Positions 11,166 through 21,803 of a DNA stretch of 64,000 nucleotides are shown here, in pieces (position 1 is the first letter of the stretch; every line of letters begins with the position of its first letter). This stretch comes from Candidatus Altimarinota bacterium (lineage in GTDB: Bacteria; Patescibacteriota; Gracilibacteria; BD1-5; UBA6164): the NCBI GenBank assembly GCA_027019405.1, contig JALUWO010000078.1, positions 1-64,000 on the forward strand, read 5' to 3'. The position numbers and the translations under genes were made by a program. The notes under the pieces are model-generated. The model searched no databases. It worked only from the letters and a program-made list of their open reading frames with translations, and had not been told where the DNA came from.

Positions 11166-11786
11166 ATGGAAATCAAATTATATAACCAAGAAGGTAAGGA
11201 AACTTGAGTAATAGAATTACAAGAATCTATATTTGGTTTAGAACCAAATGAGAATCTTATTCATAGAGCTTTAGTTTACCAACTAGCAAATGCTAGAACA
11301 AATGTTGCTCATACAAAAACTAGAGGAGAAAGAAGAGGTTCAACTAGAAAAATCTACAGACAAAAAGGTACAGGTAGGGCTAGAATGGGTTCAAATAGAT
11401 CTCCTATTAGAAAAAAAGGTTGAGTTGCATTTGGTCCAAGAAATAATAGAAATTTTACAATTTCTATGAATAAAAAAGAAAGAAGATTAGCATTATTTTC
11501 AGTGTTGTCTGCAAAAGCTAAAAATAATCAAATTATTGTAGTTGATGACATTAAATTAAAAGAAGTTAAAACTAAATTAGCTGATTTAGTATTTAAATCA
11601 TTACCTTTTGAAAAAACAGCATTATTTGCTATTAATAAAGAAAGAGAAGATTTAGTAAGAGCTACTAGTAATTTAAATTATGTTAAAAATATACAAGTTG
11701 AATATTTAAATATAAAAGACTTACTTAAGTATAACACATTAGTTTTACTTAAAGATTCTTTAGAAAGTATAAACTCAAGAGTTTAA
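11166..11786 (+). CDS. rplD: 50S ribosomal protein uL4
   Basis: 206 residues. The extended loop motif [20 protein letters not shown] and ARMGSNRSP (residues 45-80) line the exit tunnel in known ribosomes, and the globular domain follows. An internal ATG at 11466 is only a mid-gene methionine. uL4 is the autoregulator of the S10 operon in model species, which makes it a candidate ligand of the leader hairpin. Confidence 0.95.
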
Positions 11787-11806
11787 TAGTTATTAATTTA
11801 AGAACA

Positions 11807-12100
11807 ATGAGACTATATAGAATTTTAAAAAAACCTATAGTAACTGAAAAAACTTCTGCTTTAGAATTAACTAATAATACTTATGTGTTTGAAGTTTCTA
11901 AAGATGCTACTAAAATAGATATCAAAAAATCTATATTAGAATTATATGGTGTTGAAGTTGCATCAGTTAATGTATTAAATACTAGAGCAAAATTCAAATT
12001 CGCTAGAAAATGAACTCAAGTAAGAAAAAGAGAAACTAAAAAAGCTTATGTAACTTTAAAAGATTCAAAAGCAAAAATTGATTTCTCTGTAGTAAAGTAA
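11807..12100 (+). CDS. rplW: 50S ribosomal protein uL23
   Basis: 97 residues. The start MRLYRILKKPIVTEKTSAL is typical, with VEVASVNVLNTRAKFK in the centre. It sits at the polypeptide exit and docks SRP and trigger factor in known ribosomes. It is 20 bases after rplD. Confidence 0.93.
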
Positions 12101-12124
12101 TTTAATTCTTTAAAATAAGAAGCC

Positions 12125-12970
12125 GTGGGAATAAAAAAATTTAAACCTACTACTCCTGGTAGAAGATGAATGAGTGTTGTTACTTTTGAACAAATAACTA
12201 CAGACACTCCATATAAACCACTTACAGTTACTTTGAAAAAAAATTCAGGTAGAAATAATACTTGAAGAATTACTGTAAGACATCAAGGAGGATGACATGC
12301 AAAAAAATATAGATTAGTTGATTTTTACTGTACAGATAAAAAAGGTGTACCAGCAAAAGTTGAAACTATTGAGTATGATCCTTATAGATCTGCATTTATA
12401 TCACTTGTTTGTTATAAAGATTGAGAAAGAAGATATGTTCTTGCTCATACAGAAATGAAAGTTGGTGATGTTATATTAACAGATGAAAAAACTGAATTAG
12501 TTTCTGGTAATAGAATGGAAATTTGAAATATTCCAACTGGATTAAATGTATATAATGTTGAAACAATTGTTTGACAATGAGCATCAACTGTTAGATCAGC
12601 TTGATCAACTGCAAAAATTGTATCTCAAGAGTGAGAATATACACAAATTAAATTACCATCAGGTGAAGTAAGATTAGTTCATAAAAAATGTTATGCAACT
12701 TTAGGACAAGTTTCTAATCCTGACCATAATCAAATGGTTATCTGAAAAGCTTGAAGATCTAGATGGATGGGTAAAAGACCTACAGTTCTTGGTAAATCAA
12801 TGAATCCTGTAGATCATCCACATGGTGGTTGAGAAGGTCATTCACCAATTGGTATGAGTGCACCAAAAACTCCATGGGGTATGCCTGCTTTAGGTTATAA
12901 AACTAGAAAAAGAAAAAAATCTACAAATAGATGGATTTTAAAAACTAGAAAAGGTAAATTAATGGTATAA
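12125..12970 (+). CDS. rplB: 50S ribosomal protein uL2
   Basis: 281 residues with a GTG start. An in-frame TAA lies only 9 bases upstream, so no earlier start is possible, and [14 protein letters not shown] matches the family N-terminus. The C-terminal [12 protein letters not shown] contains the histidine implicated in peptidyl transfer. One of its glycines is UGA. This is the only GTG start I chose in the operon. Confidence 0.95.
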
Positions 12971-12995
12971 TTATTTAATATCTAAGATTTAACAA

Positions 12996-13262
12996 ATGGC
13001 AAGAAGTTTAAAAAAATGACCTTATATTGATGAAAGACTTTTAAAAAAAGTTGTAGCAATGAATGAGTCAGGTAAAAAAACAGTAATAAAAACTTGGTCA
13101 AGAGCATGTACTGTTATTCCTGAATTTGTTGGTCATACATTTGGTGTTCATAATTGAAAAGCACATACTCCAGTATTTGTTACTGAAGATATGGTTGGAC
13201 ACAAGCTTTGAGAATTTTCTCTAACTAGAACATTTAGAGGACATGCTTGAAATAAAAAATAA
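12996..13262 (+). CDS. rpsS: 30S ribosomal protein uS19
   Basis: 88 residues. [19 protein letters not shown] and the C-terminal [15 protein letters not shown] are diagnostic. A head protein of the 30S that contacts A-site tRNA and uS13. 25 bases after rplB. Confidence 0.95.
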
Positions 13263-13281
13263 TTTTTAACAATTAAGTATT

Positions 13282-13608
13282 ATGAAAGCTTACGGGAAAA
13301 ATATCAGAATTTCTCCTAAAAAATTAAGAGTTGTAGCTGTGGTAATTAGATGACAAAATGCTTCTGAAGCATTAAAATTTCTAAAATTTGCTCCTAAAAA
13401 ATGAGCAGATATTTTATATAAAATATTACACTCTGCAGTAGCTAATGCTCAAAATAATGATGGGCAAAAGTTAGAAAATCTTTATATAGATACTATTTCT
13501 GTTAACAAAGGTATTGTTTACAAAAGAGGTAATCCTGTATCAAGATGAAGAATGCATCCAATTTTGAAAAGAACTTCTAATATTATATTAGAATTACAAG
13601 TAAAATAA
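13282..13608 (+). CDS. rplV: 50S ribosomal protein uL22
   Basis: 108 residues. RISPKKLRVVAVVIRG opens the protein and GNPVSRGRMHPILKRTS forms the beta hairpin that reaches the exit tunnel. 19 bases after rpsS; a 73-base gap with a weak bulged hairpin follows before rpsC. Confidence 0.94.
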
Positions 13609-13681
13609 ATATGTGAGAGGTTATTATTCCATTGAATAAATAGATAATAATCCGTATTAATTAATAATTTAAATAAAAAAT

Positions 13682-14320
13682 ATGTGACATAAAGTAAGTC
13701 CTATATCATTTAGAATTCCTTATATAAAAACTTGGAAAGGTTCTTGGTTTTCAGATAAAAAAACATATAAAGATGAATTATCTTTAGATTTAAAAATCAG
13801 AAAACTTTTAGATGGACAATTAAATGATATTCCTGTTTGAGATACTCTTATTTCAATAGATTCTGACTTAATAACAGTTGTAATTTATACAATTAAAACT
13901 GCATTAGTTGTTGGTAAAACAGGAGAAAATCTTGAAAAAATTCAAAACTTACTATCTAAAAAAACAGGTAGAAAAGTTGTAGTTGAAGTAAAGGAAATAA
14001 AAAGACCAGATTTAAATGCAAAAATTGTTGGTTTTGCTATTAAAAATCAAATTGAAAAAAGAATGCCTTATAAAAGAGCTATTAAACAAGCTATTTCTAA
14101 ATCAATGGAAAAGTGAGCTAAAGGTATAAAAGTTAAAATTTGAGGTAGATTAAATGGTGCTGAAATAGCAAGAAAAGAAACTTTTAAAGAAGGAAATATT
14201 CCAACTCAAACAATTAGATCAGATATAGATTATGTTTCAATGAGAGCTGAGACAGTTTATGGTACTCTATGATTAAAAGTTTGGATTTATAAATGAGACA
14301 TTTATAAGAAAAGTAAATAA
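13682..14320 (+). CDS. rpsC: 30S ribosomal protein uS3
   Basis: 212 residues. [18 protein letters not shown] (second codon UGA), a KH domain with [13 protein letters not shown], and the C-terminal domain with [18 protein letters not shown]. It forms part of the mRNA entry tunnel. The position in the operon is the usual one. Confidence 0.95.
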
Positions 14321-14364
14321 AAGCTTGACTAATAATAAAAATTTATATACTAATTGTACTTAAA

Positions 14365-14769
14365 ATGTTACAACCAAAGAAAACTAAGTATAGAAAAACC
14401 TTTAGGGGAAGACTAAAAGGTAAGGCTATAAAAGGTTCTACAATAGCATTTGGTGATTATGCAATGAAAGCTACGACTAGAGGATATATTACTTCTAGAC
14501 AAATAGAATCAGCAAGAAGAGCTATGGTAAGATACATCAAAAGATGAGGTAAAATTTGGATTAGAATTTTTCCTGATAAAGCTTATACAAGTAAACCATT
14601 GGAAGTACCAATGGGTTGAGGTAAATGATCATTAGAAGGTTATAGAGCTCCTGTAAAACCTGGAAGAATCATGTTTGAAATTACATGAGTTGCACCAGAA
14701 ATTGCAAGAGAAGCTTTTAGGCTTGCTTCTTACAAATTACCTGTAAAAACTAAAATATTAGTTGATTAA
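14365..14769 (+). CDS. rplP: 50S ribosomal protein uL16
   Basis: 134 residues. [19 protein letters not shown] and [19 protein letters not shown] are diagnostic; the first glycine of that GG is UGA. It binds near the A-site and central protuberance. Confidence 0.95.
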
Positions 14770-14778
14770 TAAATAATC

Positions 14779-15003
14779 ATGAAAGCAATTAAAGATTTAA
14801 AATTAAAGCAAATTGAAGATTTAAGAAAAATGGATGCAAAAGGTTTTAAGGCAGAATTAGAATCTACAGCTAAAAAACTATTTGAATTAAAAATGAAAAA
14901 ACAATTAAATGAAATGAAACAAACTCATTTAATTACTGCTTTAAGAAAACATATAGCTGTTATTAAGACAGTTGCCTTAGAACAAGGTGTTAATTTAGGA
15001 TAA
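14779..15003 (+). CDS. rpmC: 50S ribosomal protein uL29
   Basis: 74 residues, a two-helix hairpin with LESTAKKLFELKMKKQL and the C-terminal RKHIAVIKTVALEQG. It lies at the tunnel exit beside uL23. 9 bases after rplP. Confidence 0.9.
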   Translation: MKAIKDLKLKQIEDLRKMDAKGFKAELESTAKKLFELKMKKQLNEMKQTHLITALRKHIAVIKTVALEQGVNLG

Positions 15004-15022
15004 TTAACTTATAAAAAATATT

Positions 15023-15253
15023 ATGAGAACAATTAAAGGTATAGTTACAAGTACAAAAATGGATAAAACTATTGTTGTATCAGTACATACATATAAAAGC
15101 CATTCTAAATATAAAAAAAGATATAGAGTTACTAAAAAGTTTTATGTTCATGATGAAAATAATACTTGTAAAGAAAACGATGTTGTGGTTATAAAAGAAT
15201 CTCAACCATTATCTAAATTGAAAAGATGGGCTTTAGTTGAAAAACTTAGTTAA
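15023..15253 (+). CDS. rpsQ: 30S ribosomal protein uS17
   Basis: 76 residues. The OB fold opens MRTIKGIVTSTKMDKTIVVS and contains HSKYKKRYRVTKKFYVHDE and ESQPLSKLKRW. Primary 16S rRNA binder. Confidence 0.94.
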   Translation: MRTIKGIVTSTKMDKTIVVSVHTYKSHSKYKKRYRVTKKFYVHDENNTCKENDVVVIKESQPLSKLKRWALVEKLS

Positions 15254-15274
15254 TTTAATTTTTTAAGAATTAAT

Positions 15275-15643
15275 ATGATACAAACAGAATCAAGACTGCT
15301 TGTTGCTGATAATTCATGAGCAAAAGAAGTACTTTGTATAAAAGTACTTGGATGATCTCATAGAAGATATGCTTCAGTTTGAGATATAATTGTGTGTACT
15401 GTAAAAAAAGCAGATCCAAATGGTCAAGTAAAAAAGAAAAAAGTTGTTAAAGCTGTTGTAGTTAGAACTTCTAAAGAAGTTAGAAGAAAAGATGGATCAT
15501 ATGTTAGATTTGATGATAATGCTTGTGTTATTATTGGTGATGATTGAAATCCAAGAGCTACAAGAATTTTTTGACCAGTTGCAAGAGAATTAAGAGCAAA
15601 AGGTTACCAAAAAATAGTAAGTTTAGCTCCAGAAGTATTATAG
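15275..15643 (+). CDS. rplN: 50S ribosomal protein uL14
   Basis: 122 residues. [19 protein letters not shown] (UGA glycine) and [18 protein letters not shown] are diagnostic. It forms an inter-subunit bridge and is the binding site of RsfS. Ends with TAG. Confidence 0.95.
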
Positions 15644-15677
15644 TACTTCACTAATAATTAATATTTAATTTATACTT

Positions 15678-16025
15678 ATGAAAATAAGAACTTGAGATAA
15701 AGTTGTTGTAACTTCATGAAAAGATAAATGAACTATTGCAGAAGTTTTAAAAGTTATAAAAGATAAAAATGCAGTTGTAGTTAAATGAGTTAATGTGGTA
15801 ACAAGACATGTTAAAAAACAAGGTACTACTCCATGACAAAAACTTCAATTTGAAAAAGCTATAGATGCTTCAAATGTAATGCTTATTTGTCCTTTTACAG
15901 ATAAACCTACAAGAGTTGGTTATATCATTATTGAAGAAAAAGGAAAAAAGAAAAAATTTAGATTTTCAAAAGTTGCTGTTAAACAATGAGCAAAAAAAGA
16001 TGCTAAAGACGCAATAATAAAATAG
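15678..16025 (+). CDS. rplX: 50S ribosomal protein uL24
   Basis: 115 residues. The KOW motif lies at the N-terminus (MKIRTGDKVVVTSGKDKG), and GVNVVTRHVKKQGTTPGQ follows. Assembly initiator at the tunnel exit. Nearly all early glycines are UGA. Confidence 0.93.
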
Positions 16026-16052
16026 TAAATTTATTTTAGTAAAAATTATAAG

Positions 16053-16592
16053 ATGTCTCTTAGAGAAAAATATAATAAAGAAATAATACCTGCATTACAA
16101 AAGAATTTAGGTATAAAAAACATCATGGATGTACCTAAACTTGAAAAAGTTGTGCTTAATATGTGAATTTGAACATATATTAGAACAGGTAATAAAGATT
16201 ATTCTTCTTTAAAAGAACACTTAGCTTTAATTGCAGGACAAGCTCCAACTGTTAGATATGCTAAAAAAGCAATTTCTAACTTTAAACTAAGAGCTTGAAT
16301 GCCAGTTGGTTTAAGTGTTACACTTAGAGGAGAAAAAATGTATGACTTCTTAGAAAAACTAATTCATGTAGTATTACCTAGAGTTAGAGATTTTAGAGGA
16401 GTAAGTAAAAAAAGTTTTGATTCAGAAGGTAATTATAACTTTTGAATAAAAGAACACTCTATATTCTTAGAAGTTCCTCAAGATGATGTTGTTAGAGCAC
16501 ATGGTTTACAAATCACTGTTAAAACAACTGCAAAATCTAAAGAAGCTGGAAGAGAACTATTAGAACAAATAGGTTTCCCTTTTTCTAAGTAA
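16053..16592 (+). CDS. rplE: 50S ribosomal protein uL5
   Basis: 179 residues, the usual length. It contains the motif [16 protein letters not shown] and the central ITGQ-type segment [17 protein letters not shown]. It binds 5S rRNA and P-site tRNA. Confidence 0.94.
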
Positions 16593-16618
16593 TATTTAAT
16601 TTTTAAAAATTTTAAAAA

Positions 16619-16843
16619 ATGGCTAGAAAATCAAAAATAGCTAAAGCAAATAGGTTAAAAAAGCAATTTTTGCAAGCAATCAAAGATGGTAGAAAACCAA
16701 AAGAAGCTACAAAAGTATTTAATATATGTAGTGTATGTGGTAGAACAAGAGGTTATCTATGAGCTTTTGATATCTGTAGAATTTGTTTTAGAGAAAAAGC
16801 CAATGCTTGAGAATTACCAGGGGTTAGAAAATCTAGCTGGTAA
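16619..16843 (+). CDS. rpsN: 30S ribosomal protein uS14, zinc-ribbon type
   Basis: 74 residues. CSVC and CRIC form a CxxC-x15-CxxC zinc ribbon, and the C-terminus is LPGVRKSSW. It lies in the 30S head. The N-terminal half is basic and slightly longer than in the 61-residue zinc type. Confidence 0.92.
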
Positions 16844-16881
16844 AAAATTAAAAAATGTTTTAGTTCTATAATTATATTGTT

Positions 16882-17274
16882 ATGATAATAGATCCAATAG
16901 GAGATTTATTAACAAGAGTTAGAAATGCTTATTTAGCTAGATTAAATAACTTTACAGTTCCTTATTCTACAATGAAAGCAAATATATTAAAAGTTTTGAA
17001 AAAAAATAAATATATATCTGACTTTGAAATCCTAGAAGAAAATAATAAAAAATCATTAGTTGTTACTTTAAATGATGTTAAGGTTACTAAGTATATTCCT
17101 ACTTTAAGAAGAATATCTAAACCATGACAAAGACTTTATGTTGCTGCTAAAGATATTAAAAAATCTAGAAATGGTAAAGGTATTTATATAATATCTACTC
17201 CAAAGTGAATTATTACTGGATATGAGGCTAGAAGCTTAAATGTTGGTGGTGAATTACTTTGTGAGGTATACTAA
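16882..17274 (+). CDS. rpsH: 30S ribosomal protein uS8
   Basis: 130 residues. It opens MIIDPIGDLLTRVRNAYLA and has GKGIYIISTPKGIITGYEA in the C-terminal half; the family C-terminus GGELLCEVY is intact. Primary 16S rRNA binder, the autoregulator of the spc operon in E. coli. Confidence 0.95.
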
Positions 17275-17341
17275 TTATTAGATTAGAATAAATGAGAAAT
17301 GCTTTTGCATTGATCCAGTTTATATATTTAACATAAAAACT

Positions 17342-17884
17342 ATGTCAAGAATAGGTAAACAACCTGTTGTTATTCCTGAAGGAGTAGAGGTTTCTATAAA
17401 AGATAATACTATTACTACTAAAGGTAAACTTTGAACATTAGAATTTTCTTTTTTAGAAAATGAGGTTGAAGTAAAAATAGAAGATAAAGAAATAATTGTT
17501 GCTCCAAAAACTGAAAAATCATGAGCTTTTTGGGGAACAACAAGATCTGTTATTAATAATATGGTTGAATGAGTTTCAAAAGGTTTTCAAAAATCTTTAG
17601 AAATAAATTGAGTAGGTTATAAATTTGAAGTTCAAGGTGAAAAATTAGTACTAAGTATTGGTTATTCACACAAAGTTGAAATGCAAGTTCCTGCTTGATT
17701 AAAAGTTCAGCTTGATGAAAAACAAAAAAATGTTTTACATATTTCAGGTTTTGATAAACAATTAGTTTGAGAATTTGCTGCTAAAGTTAGAGCAAAGAAA
17801 AAACCTGAACCATATAAAGGTAAAGGTATTAAATATGTATGAGAACATATTATTAGAAAAGCTGGTAAAACTGGTGCTAAATAA
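17342..17884 (+). CDS. rplF: 50S ribosomal protein uL6
   Basis: 180 residues. MSRIGKQPVVIPEGVEVSI opens two similar domains; GVGYKFEVQG marks the second, and the C-terminus reads KPEPYKGKGIKYVGE. It binds near the sarcin-ricin loop. A 67-base gap separates it from rpsH. Confidence 0.95.
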
Positions 17885-17920
17885 TAAAAAACTTTTTAAC
17901 ATTAACATTAAATTTAAAAT

Positions 17921-18265
17921 ATGTTAGCAAAAAACTTAAAAAGATTTAGAAGACAAGTTAGAATCAGAGCAAAAGTAAATGGTACTGCTTCAAGACCTAG
18001 ATTATCTATTTTTAGAAGTAATACTAATATTTATGCTCAATTAATTGATGATAATGCTGGAGTTACTCTAGGTGCTACTTCTGATCTTAAATTAAAAAAA
18101 GAAGGTACTAAGACTGAAATGTCTAAAAAAGTAGGTGAAGCAATTGCTAAAATTGCAGCTGAAAAAGGTATCAAAGAAGTTGTTTTCGATAGAGGATGAT
18201 TTGCATATCACGGTAGAGTGAAAGCTTTAGCAGATGCAGCTAGAGAAGCTGGATTACAATTTTAA
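17921..18265 (+). CDS. rplR: 50S ribosomal protein uL18
   Basis: 114 residues. [20 protein letters not shown], then [19 protein letters not shown] at the C-terminus (one glycine of the pair is UGA). It binds 5S rRNA with uL5. Confidence 0.94.
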
Positions 18266-18283
18266 TTAAATAAATTTATTCGT

Positions 18284-18760
18284 ATGGCTAATGATTCTAG
18301 AAATCCTAGAAGAGGATGAAAATTCCAAAAACCTAGAAAAGAATTTAGAGAAGAACTATTAAGTATAGATAGAGTTACTAGAGTAACTGCTGGTTGAAGA
18401 CAACTTAGATTTAGAGCTGTTATGCTTTTAGGTAATGGTAAAGGTAAAGTTGGTCTTTGAACTGGTAAATCATGGGAAGTTGTTGATGCAATAGCAAAAG
18501 CTGTTACAAATGCAAAAAAGAACATGGTTGATGTAAAAATTGAAAATGGAAGTGTTCCTTATGATGTTAAAGCTAAATTTAAAGCTGCAAATGTTATGGT
18601 TCACCCAGCTTCTGAAGGTACATGAATTATTGCAGGTGGTGCTATGAGAAAAGTTCTTATGGTTGCTTGATATAAAGATGTATTAGCAAAAAGATATTGA
18701 TCTACTAACTTAATAAATAATGCTAAAGCTACAATAAAAGCTTTAACTTCTTTTAAATAG
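18284..18760 (+). CDS. rpsE: 30S ribosomal protein uS5
   Basis: 158 residues. The double-stranded RNA-binding N-domain (SIDRVTRVTAGGRQLRF) and the second domain (GTGIIAGGAMRKVLMVAGYKD) are both complete. It acts in mRNA unwinding and accuracy. The next gene is rplO: rpmD (uL30), which normally sits between them, is absent. Confidence 0.95.
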
Positions 18761-18804
18761 TATATTAATATAATTGAACTTTTAGAATTTAAAAAAATAT
18801 TTGT

Positions 18805-19260
18805 ATGTTTACTTTAAACACAATTAAACCAAATGCTTGATCAAGAAAAAAATTTAAAAGATTAGGTAGAGGTAATGGTTCTGGTAAATGAACTTATTCT
18901 ACAAGAGGTTGTAAAGGTCAAAATTCTAGATCAGGTGGTTGAGTACCAGATTGGTTTGAATGAGGACAAACACCTTTATTTAGAAGATTACCAAAATTAA
19001 AAGGTTTTTCAAATGCATTATTTAAAAAACATTATAATATAATAAATTTATCAGATTTAGAAAATCTTGCTTCTAAAGGTATTTCAGAAGTAAATAAAGA
19101 AATTCTAGCTGAAAAAGGTTTATTATCTAAAAAAACTTTAGATGTTAAATTACTAGCAAAAGGTGAATTAAAATCAAAAGTAAATGTTGTTTTATCTAAA
19201 GCATCAAAAACTGCTATTGAAGCTGTTGAAAAAGCTTGAGGTAAAGTAGAATTAGTATAA
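18805..19260 (+). CDS. rplO: 50S ribosomal protein uL15
   Basis: 151 residues. KRLGRGNGSGKGTYSTRGCKGQ near the N-terminus is the family's glycine-rich signature, with GQTPLFRRLPKLKGF after it. A 44-base gap follows rpsE with no room for rpmD. A hairpin terminator follows. Confidence 0.94.
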
Positions 19261-19270
19261 ATTCAATATA

Positions 19271-19302
19271 AATCCAGGCTTAAAAAGAGTTTGGATTTTT
19301 TA
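19271..19302 (+). terminator. Terminator between rplO and secY
   Basis: AATCCAGGCTT pairs with AGAGTTTGGATT (two G-T wobbles) and is followed by TTTTTT. It would end or attenuate the operon before secY. Confidence 0.65.
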
Positions 19303-19358
19303 TTGATTTTTTATAATTATATGTATAATTAATAAAATTATTTATTTAATAAAATTTT

Positions 19359-20624
19359 ATGATAAAAAGTGTAAAGGCTGTCTTTTGAGTTAAGTCTATT
19401 AGAAAAAAAATAATTGCTACTTTATTATTAGTATTAGTTTATAAATTATTATCAGTAATTCCTGTTCCAGGAGTTAATACTGATGGTTTAAAAGCTATAA
19501 TGGAACAAAATCAATGATTATGATTCTTTTCTGCTTTGATGTGAGGATGATTAAAAAGATTTTCTATAATTTTGTTATGATTAGCTCCATATATTAATGC
19601 TGTTATTATTATTCAATTACTTTGAGTAATTATTCCAAAAGTATGAGATTTACAAAAGGAATGAGAAGCATGACAAAAAAAGATTAATAAATATACAAGA
19701 TGGTTAACACTACCTTTAGCTTTTGCTCAATCTTATTGAATGATTGTTTTATTAAATTCTTTGGCTGGTTGAACTATTATAGATACTTCAGATATAAAAA
19801 CAGTTTTAATGGCAATGACAATTGTTACAGCTTGAACTATGTTTTTATTATGGTTAGGTGAAATAATGACAGAGATGTGAATAGGTAATGGTATTTCTAT
19901 AATAATCACTGCATGAGTATTATCTGCAGTTCCATGAAATATAATGACTTATGCAGCTCAACAAGATTGGTCTTTATTTACATGAATAGTATTAATAACA
20001 TTAGTTATTATTTATGTAATTATTAAATTTACAGAAGGTAATAGAAGAATTCCAGTTATTTATACTAGAACTTGAAGAGAAGAAAAATCTTATTTTCCTA
20101 TAAGAATTAATCAAGCATGAATGATTCCAATTATCTTTGCAGTTTCTTTAGTTACTTTTCCTGCAATTATAGGTCAGTTATTAGTAAATTCATCATCACA
20201 AACTGCTCAAAATATAGGTAATTGGTTAATGACTAATTTGTCTATGAATAATCCAACTTGGTTATTAATAGCTATTTATTTTTTACTTGTTTTAGCTTTT
20301 TCTTTCTTTTATGTATCAATTACTTTCAATACAGATAATGTTGCAGAAAGTATACAAAAAAGATGAGGATATATTCCTTGAGTAAGACCAGGAGCTGAAA
20401 CATCAAGTTATTTAACTAGAGTATCTGCTCATTTAAATTTATTTGGGTGAAGTTTTTTAGCTTTAATTGCTGTTTTACCATATGTTATTTCAAAATTTTA
20501 TGGTCAATCAATTAGATTTATTTTATCAGGTGCATGATTAATTATTATAGTTTCAGTTATTCTTGATTTGATTAGAAAAGTTGATACTGAAATGAAAATG
20601 TATGATTATTCAAAATTTAAATAA
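19359..20624 (+). CDS. secY: Preprotein translocase subunit SecY
   Basis: 421 residues with ten predicted membrane helices. It forms the protein-conducting channel with SecE and SecG. Signatures include the N-terminal PVPGVNTDGL plug region, the GEIMTEMGIGNGIS motif and the GVRPGAETSSYL loop between helices 8 and 9. adk, map and infA, which often follow, are missing; trxA follows instead. Confidence 0.95.
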
Positions 20625-20650
20625 AAATCTCTTTTATAGAGATTTTTTTT
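20625..20650 (+). terminator. Terminator after secY
   Basis: AAATCTCT and AGAGATTT around TTTAT, then a run of at least eight T's. Confidence 0.8.
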
Positions 20651-20728
20651 TTACATTTTTAAAAAATATATATAATATATATCAGAAGAAATTAATATTT
20701 CTTATTTTATAATTTAATAGTTAAAAAT

Positions 20729-21040
20729 ATGGCAATTGCATTAAATGAATCTAATTTCCAAAGTGAAATTGAATCTGGTGTTACTTTAGTTGATTTTTGG
20801 GCTGAATGGTGTGGACCTTGTCAAATGATGTTACCAATTTTAGATGAAGTTACAACTAAAATGGAATGAAAAGCAAAAATTGCTAAGGTAAATGTAGATG
20901 AAAATCCTAGTATAGCAGCTCAATTTAGAGTTATGAGTATTCCTACTTTAATTGTATTTAAAGATGGACAAGCTGTTGAACAAATGGTTTGAGTTCAACA
21001 AGCAGATGCTTTAGAAGCTATTTTAAATAAATATTTATAA
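20729..21040 (+). CDS. trxA: Thioredoxin
   Basis: 103 residues, full length. The active site is WCGPC in [12 protein letters not shown] (about residues 26-37), and the cis-proline loop is SIPTL. Reduces cytosolic disulfides. A TATAAT at 20671-20676 lies 53 bases upstream with a weak TTTACA at 15 bases. Single gene between two terminators. Confidence 0.95.
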
Positions 21041-21041
21041 T

Positions 21042-21073
21042 AAAAAGTTCCTTTAATAAGGAACTTTTTATAT
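21042..21073. terminator. Bidirectional terminator between trxA and hrcA
   Basis: AAAAAGTTCCTT pairs perfectly with AAGGAACTTTTT around TAAT. The minus-strand hrcA stop codon (21068-21070) is inside the 3' arm. Confidence 0.85.
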
Positions 21074-21763
21074 TATTCATTTTATAGCACTTATATTAAA
21101 ACTATAATTCATTTGTAGAGTTCATAATATTCATACATATCATATTTCTCAATTTATATATATAGGTTTTATTATTAATGAATAATCTTTTAAATAATCT
21201 ATAATATTTTCTTCTCATATAAATATATTTACTCAATAATCTAATTTTAGATTTTTTATAAATTCTATAAAACTAAATTTATCTTCTAGCATATCAATTA
21301 TAGGATAAATATTATCTCACATTTTTTGATAATTTTTTCTTAAAAAATTTGTTATTCATGAATATTCAAAAATATTTTTTTCAGGTAATATTAAAAATGA
21401 TATTTCTTTTGTATTTTTTGCTAATTCAGTTGTTATTTTATGAATATAATCTTCTATAGTTTTTATATTTTTATCTTTTAATTCAATATTTTTATCTTTT
21501 AATAAATGAGTAGGTGTTATACTCATTAGATAATCTATAAAGGCTCTTAATCATTTTGATGTAGGAAGTCTTCAAGCTGAGTTATATGGTTGAAATATTA
21601 AATCTAGTTTTTCTAGTTTTGCCATATCTCATCTAACAGTTGCAGGACTTACTCATAAATCATATTTTTTTAGTAGCATTTTACTTCATATAACTTCTCA
21701 AGTTTGAATATATTCTTCTATTATTATTTTTAATATTTTTATATTTCTATTAGTAAGTTTCAT
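21068..21763 (-). CDS. hrcA: Heat-inducible transcription repressor HrcA, short form
   Basis: 231 residues. The N-terminal winged helix is typical: EEYIQTGEVIGS, LGVSPATVRGDMAKLE and SAGRLPTSKGLRAFIDYL. HrcA represses heat-shock genes by binding CIRCE elements. Usual length is about 340; here the C-terminal part is reduced and the usual GPTRM-like end is missing. A CIRCE-like site lies before clpB at 56.0 kb, a likely target. It is 40 bases downstream of the glycosyltransferase gene on the same strand. Confidence 0.8.
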
Positions 21764-21803
21764 AATATATATTTAGTTTTATTATTTTTCTTATATATTA
21801 TAA

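Noticed and set aside
13609-13681. Hairpin between rplV and rpsC
   Set aside because: The stem has a bulge, is A/T-rich and lacks a T-run; too weak to call a regulatory element.
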